Source of the DNA: Jiangella ureilytica
GTDB lineage: Bacteria > Actinomycetota > Actinomycetes > Jiangellales > Jiangellaceae
Reading direction: 5' to 3'
NCBI RefSeq assembly: GCF_004348545.1
Contig: NZ_SMKL01000012.1
Coordinates: forward strand, 1-64,000
DNA length: 64,000 bases
The notes under the pieces were generated by a model. The model saw only the letters and a program-made list of their open reading frames with translations, was not told the DNA's origin and did not search any database. Positions 24,391-32,407 of the stretch are shown here, one piece after another (positions within the stretch are counted from its first letter, which is position 1; each line of letters starts with the position of its first letter). A program made the position numbers and the translations under genes.

Positions 24391-25074
24391 TCACCCGCGC
24401 GCGAGTCCGAAGATCGCCTGTTCGATCTCGACTCTCGTTCGGCCGAACCGGTCGCCCCAGACCTCGAGTAGGGCGAGATAGTCACGGTAGGACTTCGTCT
24501 TGGCTGGGTTCAGATTCATCACCCCGTTGGCACGCAGCCAGGTGGCGACCTGCGTGTCCAGGATGGGAGCGGCATCTCGGCCATGGACGCCGTCCACGGC
24601 CGAGACGAAGTAGAGCCACTTTGTGAAGAACGCCCCGCCGAGATACTTCACGCGACCGGCCCCGTACATGTAGCCATAGGCCTCCGCCGCGCCCTCGTTC
24701 CGCACGACGTCGACGGCACCGCGAAGCTTGCTCGACACCTCGGCGTCGCGGACCGGTGCCTGGTAAGAAGCGACGCCCCATTGGCCAGTGAGCGCTGATC
24801 GCACGCGAGTCGGTCCGTAGCCAGTCGTGCCATGGCCCCACACCATCGCGGCGACGAAGGCGGGAATCACCCGATCCCGCTGCAGTGCTCGAAGCACGAA
24901 CTCACGAGTCACCTCCCTGTCGACTTCAGCAGGCAGGTCCTGGAGGAGCTGCAGCACGTCGGGGAGATCGTGCATCCGGTTGTTCCAGGCCGAACGGGAC
25001 CAGAAAAAGGTCTGCTGCCGCGTTGGTTCAGCCGCGAGGACCGCTGCCAACTCCGCGGGTGGCCGCGGCGTCAT
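24391..25074 (-). CDS. OGG-fold (8-oxoguanine DNA glycosylase-like) protein
   Basis: 227 residues. The C-terminal half (YGYMYGAGRVKYLGGAFF, TKWLYF) matches proteins annotated as 8-oxoguanine DNA glycosylase OGG-fold proteins of unknown activity. WSRSAWNNRMHDLPDVL and VWGHGTTGYGPTR lie N-terminal. I do not see an unambiguous catalytic Lys/Asp pair of true OGG. ATG at 25074 overlaps the upstream stop (ATGA). GC is visibly lower than in the neighbours, suggesting lateral acquisition. Together with the next gene it makes a compact two-gene module. Confidence 0.75.
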   Translation of the reverse strand: MTPRPPAELAAVLAAEPTRQQTFFWSRSAWNNRMHDLPDVLQLLQDLPAEVDREVTREFVLRALQRDRVIPAFVAAMVWGHGTTGYGPTRVRSALTGQWGVASYQAPVRDAEVSSKLRGAVDVVRNEGAAEAYGYMYGAGRVKYLGGAFFTKWLYFVSAVDGVHGRDAAPILDTQVATWLRANGVMNLNPAKTKSYRDYLALLEVWGDRFGRTRVEIEQAIFGLARG

Positions 25075-25706
25075 CGCTCCACCATGCCGATGCGCGCGTG
25101 GCTCCAGATGGCGTAGTCGATCGCGGTCGCGTCGACCCTCAGCTCGGCCGCGGCGGCCTTGACGAGATCGCGGCTCTCGGCCGACGACGGGGTGCGGCGC
25201 AGCGCCCGGTGCACGAATCGGTTGATCCAGACGTCCGCCTTCACGCCCTGCCTGCCGAGCAGCATGAGGAAGTGCTCCCACGTGACGTCGCCGAGCCCGA
25301 CGACATCGGTGTAGGCGAGCTTCTGCCCGGTCGAGTCCGGGTCGACGTCGGCGGCGTGCCGGACACCGAGTTTGCTGAGGTTGCGCGCCGCCTCGACGAT
25401 GGCCTCGGCCTTCGACGCGCCACCGGACAGTCGTTGCTTCCCGACGATGCCCGTGAGCACGGCCGGGTCGGTCTCGGCGAGCACCGTCAGGTCGTCCGTC
25501 CTATCAGAGCCACGATGGGCACGCCACTGTCCCACGGCGCCGCGGACGCCGTTGTGCTCCCGTCCGTACGCCGCTCGGATCGACCGCACCGCGTCGATGA
25601 GCGCCGCCTCGATCTGGTCCGGCCAGCCGCCCGGCCAGGCCGGCCCGTCACCGGGCAGCTCCGTGCGGACCACGGCCACCAGCGTCTGGACATCGTCGTT
25701 CGCCAT
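25071..25706 (-). CDS. HhH/DNA-glycosylase-like helical protein
   Basis: 211 residues, mostly helical: LSKLGVRHAADV, VGLGDVTWEHFLMLLGRQGVKADVWINRFVHRAL. The spacing resembles the helix-hairpin-helix region of HhH-GPD glycosylases (hairpin G-x-G-D-V-T, then a helix with a conserved Asp in KADVWI). No FeS cysteines. Coupled to the OGG-fold gene by a 4-nt overlap, it may provide the other half of a split glycosylase or recognition partner. Function unknown. Confidence 0.6.
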   Translation of the reverse strand: MANDDVQTLVAVVRTELPGDGPAWPGGWPDQIEAALIDAVRSIRAAYGREHNGVRGAVGQWRAHRGSDRTDDLTVLAETDPAVLTGIVGKQRLSGGASKAEAIVEAARNLSKLGVRHAADVDPDSTGQKLAYTDVVGLGDVTWEHFLMLLGRQGVKADVWINRFVHRALRRTPSSAESRDLVKAAAAELRVDATAIDYAIWSHARIGMVER

Positions 25707-25759
25707 GAACCCCCCAGCTCACCTCGTGTGCGGGCAGCCTAGGGGAAGGGCCGGACAGA

Positions 25760-26560
25760 TCAGTCGGTCACCGAGGCCGGCTCGCCCAGGGTGAGACGGC
25801 GAACGCGAGCGCGCACGTCGTCGGGGGCGGCGGCGAGGGCCGCGTCGAGACCGGCCGGGCCGTCGGCGAAGTGGGACCAGCCCTCGTAGTGGACCGGGAC
25901 GGCGACCCGCGGCCGCAGCGCCCCGATCAGCGAGACCGCGTCGCGGCCGGTCATCGTGTAGCGGAGCGGGCCGGTGATGCCGAACCGGACGCCGCCCACG
26001 TGCACCAGGGCGACGTCGACGGCCAGGGACGCAGCCGCCTGGCGCAGCGGCCCGTACAGGACGGTGTCGCCGGTGATCCACAGGAGCACCGGCTCCGACT
26101 CCGACCGCCGCAGCGCGAAGCCGACCACGTCGCCCACGATGGGGCGGGACAGCGGCGGGCCGTGCCTGGCCGGGGTCGCCGTCACGGACAGCGACGGCCG
26201 CGTGCCGTCACCCGGCAGCACCGTCGTCGCGCCGGCGGCAAGGCCCCGGACCGGTCCGAGACCACGAACGGAACCGAGCCGGCGCGCGCCCGGCATCGTT
26301 GTCACCACGGTCCCCGCGGACGACAGCAGCCCACGCCCCGCGACGTCGAGGTTGTCGCCGTGGTGGTCGTGCGTCAGCAGGACGACGTCGACCGGCCCCA
26401 CATCCGCCACGGACAGCGCCGGGCCGGTCAGCTTCACCGACGACGAGCCCCACCCGAAGGAGTAGCGCTCCCCGGGTGGGTCGAACGTCGGGTCGGTCAC
26501 CAGCCGCCAGCCGTCCGTCTCGATCAGGACGGTGGGGCCGCCGATGTGGGTGAGGATCAA
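25760..26560 (-). CDS. MBL-fold metallohydrolase (UlaG-like)
   Basis: 266 residues from a TTG start (26560) whose TTGA overlaps the stop of the upstream hydrolase gene. N-terminal THIGGPTVLIETDGWRLVTDPTFD is typical of UlaG/UPF0173 proteins. The metal motif THDHHGDN (HxHxxDN) and the later TGDT and VPVHYEGW supply the di-metal site. Substrate unknown; relatives include lactonases and phospholipase D-like hydrolases. Forms a coupled pair with the alpha/beta hydrolase. Confidence 0.85.
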   Translation of the reverse strand: MILTHIGGPTVLIETDGWRLVTDPTFDPPGERYSFGWGSSSVKLTGPALSVADVGPVDVVLLTHDHHGDNLDVAGRGLLSSAGTVVTTMPGARRLGSVRGLGPVRGLAAGATTVLPGDGTRPSLSVTATPARHGPPLSRPIVGDVVGFALRRSESEPVLLWITGDTVLYGPLRQAAASLAVDVALVHVGGVRFGITGPLRYTMTGRDAVSLIGALRPRVAVPVHYEGWSHFADGPAGLDAALAAAPDDVRARVRRLTLGEPASVTD

Positions 26561-27351
26561 CGAGCGTGCTCCACGGCCCAGGCGAGGACCTCGTCGGCGA
26601 TCTGCTCCCAGCCCTTCTGGGCGGGCAGCAGGTGGGCGTAGCCCTCGTACTCGCGGATCTCGGTCACGGTGTTCGACTTGTAGTGCTTCTGGTTCGACTG
26701 CTGGATCGCCGGCGGCATGATGTGGTCCTCGCTGCCCGACACGAACAGCAGGGGCGCGCGGCCGTCGTTCTTGTAGTCGACCCAGGTCTCCTGCGGGCCG
26801 GGCTGGAAGTTGGCCAGCACGCTCCCCCACAGGATGCCGCCGTTGGCCGGGATGTGGTACCGCTCGTACAGCGCCTTCGACTCCTCCTCGGTAAAGGTGT
26901 TCGTGAACGCGTACCGCCACTGCTCCGCCGTCAGCCCCACGGCCTTGTGCCGGTTCGCCGGGCTCTTCAGCACCGGGAACGTCGACTTGACCTGCGAGAA
27001 CGGGACGACCTTCACACCCTCGGTGGGCGCGGAGTTCATGGCGACGCCGGCGGCGCCGAAGCCGTGGTCGAGCAGGATCTGGGTGAACGCGCCGCCGGCG
27101 GAGTGGCCGATGATGATCGGCGGACGGTCCAGCTCGCGGAGGATGCCCTCGATCTTCTCGATGATCGCAGGGACGGTGACGTCGACGATGATCTGCGGAT
27201 TCTCGCGCAGGGCCTCGACCTCGACCTCGAAGCCGGGGTAGCCGGGCGCGATGACCTTGTACCCCTTCGCCTCGTAGTGCGTGATCCAGTGTTCCCAGCT
27301 CCGGGGCGTGACCCAGAAGCCGTGCACGAGCACGATCGTGTCCGGTTTCAT
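26557..27351 (-). CDS. alpha/beta hydrolase
   Basis: 264 residues. IVLVHGFWVTPRSWEHW supplies the oxyanion region, GHSAGG the nucleophile elbow Ser, SEDHIMPP the Asp and YEGYAHLLP the His. Resembles non-haem haloperoxidase/lipase-type esterases (predicted lysophospholipase). ATG at 27351. Divergent from a GlxA-type regulator 83 nt away that may control it, and coupled to the downstream MBL-fold gene. Confidence 0.9.
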   Translation of the reverse strand: MKPDTIVLVHGFWVTPRSWEHWITHYEAKGYKVIAPGYPGFEVEVEALRENPQIIVDVTVPAIIEKIEGILRELDRPPIIIGHSAGGAFTQILLDHGFGAAGVAMNSAPTEGVKVVPFSQVKSTFPVLKSPANRHKAVGLTAEQWRYAFTNTFTEEESKALYERYHIPANGGILWGSVLANFQPGPQETWVDYKNDGRAPLLFVSGSEDHIMPPAIQQSNQKHYKSNTVTEIREYEGYAHLLPAQKGWEQIADEVLAWAVEHAR

Positions 27352-27434
27352 GTGCCGATCATCGTGGGCAACCCGCTGGCCAGGCACTACGCTGAGCGCC
27401 AGAGTTACCACGAATCCGGCCACGGGGGTGTGAA

Positions 27435-28406
27435 TTGGGGCGCCACCGGGTGGCCGTGATCGTCCTCGGCGGGACGTTCGTCCTCGACCTCGCCGTGGCG
27501 GTGCAGGCGTTCGGCCGCCGGCCGTCGGTGTTCTCGAAGATCCGCGACGAGCCCGAGGCGCCGTATGAGATCGGCGTCTGCGGCATCGCCCCCACCCCGA
27601 CGTCGCTCGGCTTCACGATCGCCGACCTCAAGCCGGTCGACTGGATCACCGGCGCCGACACCGTCGTCGTCCCCGGGCTGGAGGCGCCGTGGGCGCCGCA
27701 GGATCCGGCGGTGATCGAGGCCGTCGCCCGGGCCGCCGACGACGGCGCGCGCCTGGTCTCGCTGTGCGCGGGCGCGTTCGTGCTGGGCCAGGCGGGGGTG
27801 CTCGACGGGCGGCGGGTCACCACGCACTGGGCGCTGGCCGACGAGTTCCGGGCCGCGTTCCCGAAGGCCGACCTCGTCGAGCACGCGATGTACGTCGACG
27901 ACGGTCAGATCCTGTCGTCGGGCGGCATGCTCGCGTCGGCGGACCTGTGCCTGTACGTGCTCGGCCAGGACCACGGCCAGTCCTACGCCAACGATGTCTC
28001 CCGCGTGCTGGTCAGTCCGCCGCACCGCACCGGCGGCCAGGCTGTGTACGCCAAGCCGGGGCCGCGCCCGTCCGGCCCGCTCTCCCCCGTCTTCGACTGG
28101 CTCGACGAGCACCTCACCGAGCCGCTCCCCGTCGGCCGGGTCGCCGTGCAGGTGCACATGAGCCAGCGCACGCTGGAGCGGCGGTTCCGTGAGGAGACCG
28201 GCGAGAGCCTGGCCGGCTGGATCGCGCGGCGGCGGGTCGAGCGGGCGCGGGCGCTGCTCGAGGACTCGCACCTGACGGTCACGCAGATCGCCCACGCCGC
28301 CGGGTTCGGCTCGACGGAGTCGATGCGCCGGCACTTCCTCACCCACACCGGCACGACGCCGCGTTCCTATCGCGAGACCTTCCGCGGCTCGGTCTCCGCG
28401 AGCTGA
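27435..28406 (+). CDS. GlxA/FtrA-type AraC regulator
   Basis: 323 residues. DJ-1/PfpI-like sensor domain with Cys in SLCAGAFVLGQAG and the paired THWALADEF motif, then an AraC DNA-binding domain (MSQRTLERRFREETGES, AHAAGFGSTESMRRHF). Related to FtrA-type activators. The start is uncertain: TTG at 27435 keeps the family's N-terminal HRVAV, while GTG at 27450 has a better-spaced GGGG. Divergent from the alpha/beta hydrolase/MBL pair, its likely target. Confidence 0.88.
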   Translation: MGRHRVAVIVLGGTFVLDLAVAVQAFGRRPSVFSKIRDEPEAPYEIGVCGIAPTPTSLGFTIADLKPVDWITGADTVVVPGLEAPWAPQDPAVIEAVARAADDGARLVSLCAGAFVLGQAGVLDGRRVTTHWALADEFRAAFPKADLVEHAMYVDDGQILSSGGMLASADLCLYVLGQDHGQSYANDVSRVLVSPPHRTGGQAVYAKPGPRPSGPLSPVFDWLDEHLTEPLPVGRVAVQVHMSQRTLERRFREETGESLAGWIARRRVERARALLEDSHLTVTQIAHAAGFGSTESMRRHFLTHTGTTPRSYRETFRGSVSAS

Positions 28407-28442
28407 CCCGCGGATGGACCGGGCCGGGCATAGTCTGCCGGT

Positions 28443-29516
28443 GTGGACGACGAAGATCGCATCGCTCTGTTCCTCGACTACGAGAACCTCGCCATCGGCG
28501 CCCGCGACAGCCTCGGCGGCACCGCGTTCGACGTGCGGCCCATCGCCGATGCCCTCGCCGAGCGCGGCCGCGTCGTGGTGCGGCGGGCCTACGCCGACTG
28601 GTCCTACTTCGACGAGGACCGCCGTATGCTCACCCGGTCGCACGTCGAGCTGATCGAGATGCCGCAGCGCATGGGCGCCTCGCGCAAGAACGCCGCCGAC
28701 ATCAAGATGGCGGTCGACGCCGTCGAGCTCGCGTTCGTGCGCGACTACGTCTCGACGTTCGTCGTGTGCACCGGCGACAGCGACTTCACCCCGCTGGTCT
28801 ACAAGCTGCGCGAGCTGAACAAGAGCGTCATCGGCGTCGGCATCCGGTCGTCGACGTCGGCGCTGCTCCCGCCCGCCTGCGACGAGTTCCTCTACTACGA
28901 CGATCTCGAGGGCGTGGAGCCCGCTCCGGTCCGGCGCCGGGCGCGGCGCACGACGCCCGAGCCGGCGCCCCCCGAGCCCGCTCCGCCCGCCGTCGCGGTG
29001 CCGGTGCCGGACGAGGAGCTCCCGCCTCGCGACCTCGACGACCTCGCCGTCCTGGTCGCCCAGACGGTGTCGGGCCTGCAGCGCACCGGCGGGCCGGTCA
29101 CGGCGTCGGTGCTGAAGCGGACGCTGCTGCGCAAGGACCCCACGTTCAACGAGGGCGACCACGGCTTCCGGGCGTTCGGCGAGCTGCTGCGCCATCTGGG
29201 CGAGCGGCACGTCATCGAGCTGGCCGAAGGCTCGGCCAAGGGCGACCCCGAGGTCCTGCTGCCCGCGCTCGACGGCCAGGAGGAGGCGTTCGAGCTGCTC
29301 CACTCGGTGGTCCGCGACGTCATCGACAAGCACGGGCGGGCCGCGCTGTCCGGCCTCAAGGACCAGCTCCGCCGCGTGCGCCCCGGTTTCAGCGAGCAGG
29401 CCCTGGGCTACCGCAGCTTCCTGCAATTCTGCCGTGCCGCCGCCACGACCGGCGCCATCCGGCTCCAGTGGGACGACGACGCCGACGACTATGTGGTGAC
29501 GTCCGCCGACAACTGA
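28443..29516 (+). CDS. NYN-domain RNase-like protein with two LOTUS/OST-HTH domains
   Basis: 357 residues. The NYN (PIN-like) domain (1-150) carries Asp12 and Asn15 (LDYENLAIG), Asp86 (AADIKMAVD) and Asp112/Asp114 (GDSDFTPLV) as metal ligands. After a Pro-rich linker (about 160-195) come two tandem LOTUS/OST-HTH domains (about 198-270 and 281-350; each has F/Y-x-F-x-E/Q-L and a VIEL or AIRL strand). NYN-LOTUS proteins bind RNA or G-quadruplex and may cleave it; the bacterial role is largely unknown. Leaderless GTG (TAGTCT 28431-28436). Confidence 0.88.
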   Translation: MDDEDRIALFLDYENLAIGARDSLGGTAFDVRPIADALAERGRVVVRRAYADWSYFDEDRRMLTRSHVELIEMPQRMGASRKNAADIKMAVDAVELAFVRDYVSTFVVCTGDSDFTPLVYKLRELNKSVIGVGIRSSTSALLPPACDEFLYYDDLEGVEPAPVRRRARRTTPEPAPPEPAPPAVAVPVPDEELPPRDLDDLAVLVAQTVSGLQRTGGPVTASVLKRTLLRKDPTFNEGDHGFRAFGELLRHLGERHVIELAEGSAKGDPEVLLPALDGQEEAFELLHSVVRDVIDKHGRAALSGLKDQLRRVRPGFSEQALGYRSFLQFCRAAATTGAIRLQWDDDADDYVVTSADN

Positions 29517-29535
29517 GTCAGTCAAGGATGATCGC

Positions 29536-30324
29536 ATGCACACGACCATCTCGCCCGACGGCACCACGCTCGCCTTCGACCGCAGCGGCGACGGCCCGTC
29601 CGTCGTCCTCGTGGGCGGCGCATTCGGCACCCGCGACCACCCGTCCTTCGTCGGCCTGGCGCAGCATCTGTCCGAGCACGTCACCGTCTACAGCTACGAC
29701 CGCCGGGGGCGCGGCGACTCCACCGACACTCCCCCGTACGCCGTCGAGCGCGAGATCGAGGATCTCGCCGCCGTCATCGACGCGGCCGGCGGGCGGGCCC
29801 ACGCGTACGGCCTGTCCTCCGGCGCGGGGCTGGTCGCCCGGGCGGCCGCGGCCGGCCTGCCGATCGACCGGCTGATCCTGCACGAGCCGCCATACGACGT
29901 CGACGGCGCGCGACCGCCGCTGCCGGCCGACTTCGCCCAGCTGGTCGCGGCGCTGGTCGCCGAGGGACGCCACGGCGACGCCGTCGAGTACTTCATGACG
30001 CGGGGCATCGGCCTGCCCGAAGAGATGATCGGGTCCATGCGGCCCACGCCCGTGTGGGCCGGCCTCGAGGCACTGGCGCCGACACTCGTCTACGACAACG
30101 CCGTCATGGGCGACAACTCGCTGCCGGCCGACGATCTTCGCGCGATCGAGCAGCCGGTCCTGGTGCTGTCCGGCGAGCTCAGCCCGAGCTGGTTCCACCG
30201 CGCCGCCGAGGCCACCGCCGCCGCCTGCCCGGACGCCCGTCACCTGCAGCTGGCCGGGCAGAGCCACTTCGCCCCCGACGACGCCGCCATCGCCGCCGCG
30301 ATCCTCGAATTCCTCCGCCCGTAG
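29536..30324 (+). CDS. alpha/beta hydrolase
   Basis: 262 residues. VVLVGGAFGTRDHPSF occupies the oxyanion-hole position, YSYDRRGRGDS is the typical turn, and GLSSGAG is the nucleophile elbow (Ser). LILHEPPYDV follows, and QSHFAPDD supplies the His. Resembles the small alpha/beta fold family hydrolases of actinobacteria. It begins 19 nt after the NYN-LOTUS gene on the same strand, so it is possibly co-transcribed, though no functional link is obvious. Confidence 0.88.
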   Translation: MHTTISPDGTTLAFDRSGDGPSVVLVGGAFGTRDHPSFVGLAQHLSEHVTVYSYDRRGRGDSTDTPPYAVEREIEDLAAVIDAAGGRAHAYGLSSGAGLVARAAAAGLPIDRLILHEPPYDVDGARPPLPADFAQLVAALVAEGRHGDAVEYFMTRGIGLPEEMIGSMRPTPVWAGLEALAPTLVYDNAVMGDNSLPADDLRAIEQPVLVLSGELSPSWFHRAAEATAAACPDARHLQLAGQSHFAPDDAAIAAAILEFLRP

Positions 30325-30359
30325 GGATGACCCGGGCGTGGCGTCGATGCCCCGCCCTC

Positions 30360-30431
30360 GTTGATCTTGGAGCAACTGCGGCATTCATCGGACATTCCGG
30401 ACGGGATCTCCGCGATTACTCCAAGATCAAC
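30360..30431. repeat. long hairpin related to the DUF559-flanking repeats
   Basis: GTTGATCTTGGAG (30360-30372) and CTCCAAGATCAAC (30419-30431), perfect 13-bp arms around a 46-nt loop. The arm differs from the 46.8 kb and 47.8 kb copies by T for A in GATC[A/T]TGGAG. It lies downstream of the alpha/beta hydrolase and could act as a terminator, but the loop is long and no T-run follows; more like a dispersed palindromic element. Confidence 0.75.
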
Positions 30432-30504
30432 TCGGGGTGGGGAGGACAGAGGCCGCGACCGCGAGGCGAGCACCACGCGTGGGTGACCGAGGGCACGTCG
30501 TTAA

Positions 30505-30536
30505 TTGGTTGCGTGGCGCAACCAACTTGATAGGCT
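30505..30536 (+). promoter_or_regulatory. MarR/TetR-like operator over the MFS promoter
   Basis: TTGGTTGCG-TGG-CGCAACCAA (30505-30525), perfect 9-bp arms. GTTGCG (30508-30513) can be the -35 and TAGGCT (30531-30536) the -10 with a 17-bp spacer, so a bound repressor would block the MFS gene. No regulator gene is adjacent. Confidence 0.65.
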
Positions 30537-30597
30537 GACGGACGCACGCCGCCGTCGTGCCACGCGCCGACCTCCACCCCGGTACGCAGGAGCACGC

Positions 30598-32037
30598 ATG
30601 ACAGACGCTGTCGCCACGGTCGTCGACGATCGCCTCGAGACCCGCCGCACCGCCACCCCGGCGCTGACGCTGCTGGCCCTGGGCGCCGCGGGCCTGGTCA
30701 TCTCGCTGCAGCAGACCCTGGTGCTGCCACTGCTCCCCCGGCTGCAGCAGACGTTCGACACGTCCGTGACGGCGGTGTCCTGGGTGTTCACGGCGACGCT
30801 GCTGGCCGGCGCCGTCGCGACGCCGCTGCTGTCGCGGTTCGGCGACATGTACGGCAAGAAGCGGATGATCACCGTCACCATGGGGCTGCTGGTCGCCGGC
30901 TCCGTCGTCTGCGCGCTCTCGGACTCCCTCGGCGTGCTGATCGCCGGCCGGGCGCTGCAGGGCTGCGCCGCCGCGGTCATCCCGCTCGCCATCGGCATCA
31001 TCCGCGACACCTTCCCGCGCGAGCGGGTCATGTCGGCCATCGGCATCGTCAGCGCCACCATGGGCGTCGGCGGCAGTGCCGGCATGCTCGTCACCGGCGT
31101 CGTCGCCGACCACACGCAGAGTCACCACCCGGTGTTCTGGATCTCCGCCGGCATGGGCGTGCTGGCCCTGGTGATGGTGCTCGCGTTCACCGTCGAGGCG
31201 GGCGAGCGCGCCGGCGGCCGGCCCGACGTCGCGGGCGCGGTCCTGCTGGCCGGCTGGCTCGCCACGCTGCTGCTCGGCATCAGCCAGGGCAACTCGTGGG
31301 GCTGGACCAGCGGCCGCGTCCTCGCGCTGTTCACCGCCGCCGTCGTGCTGTGCGCCGCCTGGGTGGCGGTCGAACGGCGGGTGCGCGAGCCGCTGGTGCA
31401 CCTTCGGCTGCTGACGGGGCCGAGGTCACTGTCGGCGAACCTGGCGTCGGTGCTGCTGGGATTCGCGATGTTCGCGGCGTTCACGCTGGTGTCGAACCTC
31501 ATCCAGACGCCGTCGGCGGTCGCCGGATACGGCCTCACCGGCTCCGTCCTCGACGTCGGCCTCTACATGCTGCCGAGCACGGTCACCATGCTGGTCCTCT
31601 CGGTGCTGGCCGGACGGTTCGAGGTCCGGCTCGGCGCCGCGTTCACGCTGGCCGTCGGGGCGGTGTTCGCGGCGACCAGCTACACCTGGCTGGCGCTGAA
31701 CCACGACACCCCGCTCGACGTCATGATCTTCAGCGGGCTGCAGGGCATCGGGTTCGGCATCGCCTACGCCGCGCTGGGCACCCTCGCCGTCGAGCACGTC
31801 CCGATGAACCAGAGCGGCATCGCCAGCGGCATCAATGCACTGGTCCGCACGGCCGGGGGCAGCGTCGCCAGCGCGGCGACGGCGGCGATCCTGACCGGCA
31901 CGCTCATCGCCGGCACCTCCATCCCGGCCGTCGACGGCTACGTGGTCTCGTTCGCGACCGCCGGCGTGGCCGCCCTGCTGACCGCCGTCATCGCGACGGT
32001 GCATGGGCTGCGGCACCGGCGCGTGCATCTCCCCTAG
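30598..32037 (+). CDS. MFS drug efflux transporter (DHA2-like)
   Basis: 479 residues with about 13-14 hydrophobic helices. Motif A is present after TM2 (RFGDMYGKKRM) and a motif C-like SATMGVGGSAGMLVTGVV in TM5, marking a drug:proton antiporter. The ATG at 30598 is preceded by AGGAG. A strong palindromic operator in the promoter suggests control by a TetR/MarR-type repressor encoded elsewhere. The stop overlaps that of a small minus-strand gene. Confidence 0.9.
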   Translation: MTDAVATVVDDRLETRRTATPALTLLALGAAGLVISLQQTLVLPLLPRLQQTFDTSVTAVSWVFTATLLAGAVATPLLSRFGDMYGKKRMITVTMGLLVAGSVVCALSDSLGVLIAGRALQGCAAAVIPLAIGIIRDTFPRERVMSAIGIVSATMGVGGSAGMLVTGVVADHTQSHHPVFWISAGMGVLALVMVLAFTVEAGERAGGRPDVAGAVLLAGWLATLLLGISQGNSWGWTSGRVLALFTAAVVLCAAWVAVERRVREPLVHLRLLTGPRSLSANLASVLLGFAMFAAFTLVSNLIQTPSAVAGYGLTGSVLDVGLYMLPSTVTMLVLSVLAGRFEVRLGAAFTLAVGAVFAATSYTWLALNHDTPLDVMIFSGLQGIGFGIAYAALGTLAVEHVPMNQSGIASGINALVRTAGGSVASAATAAILTGTLIAGTSIPAVDGYVVSFATAGVAALLTAVIATVHGLRHRRVHLP

Positions 32038-32213
32038 CCGTGGATCTTGGCGATCTCGGACCGGTCCGTCCCTGATTCCGACCCGCCGTCCAGCAGGGCC
32101 AGGCTGCTCGCGATGGTGAGCATGCTGGCGACCAGAAGGGCGAGCAGGCGCCGTTCGGCACCCGGCCGCAGGAGCCAGCGACGCATCTCGCTCAGGACGT
32201 GGTGTCCGGTCAC
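32034..32213 (-). CDS. 59-residue single-TM membrane protein, hypothetical
   Basis: Read directly from the minus strand: GTG start at 32213 with GGAGG 8 nt upstream (minus strand), TAG at 32036-32034. The product begins MTGHHVLSEMRRWLLRPGAE, followed by one hydrophobic helix (RLLALLVASMLTIASSLALL) and a short acidic tail. G/C third-position bias is strong throughout, supporting a real gene. The N-terminus is probably cytoplasmic (Arg-rich). No family recognised. It lies downstream of the alpha/beta hydrolase gene and ends inside the MFS stop. Confidence 0.6.
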   Translation of the reverse strand: MTGHHVLSEMRRWLLRPGAERRLLALLVASMLTIASSLALLDGGSESGTDRSEIAKIHG

Positions 32214-32407
32214 GGGAGGGTCCTCCGTCTGCTTCGGGGGTCGATGAGCATCAGGCCACTACCCGCTCGCCGGGCCTCGAAACGGTCCATGGCCGACGCC
32301 ACCGCCAGGCGCCCGGCACCGCTCCCGTGCTCCCGCGGCTGCGCGAGACCATGGCGGCTTCGTTGCGCGACACGCCCCTGGCAAGGCTTGCCGAGGGCGA
32401 CCCGTCC

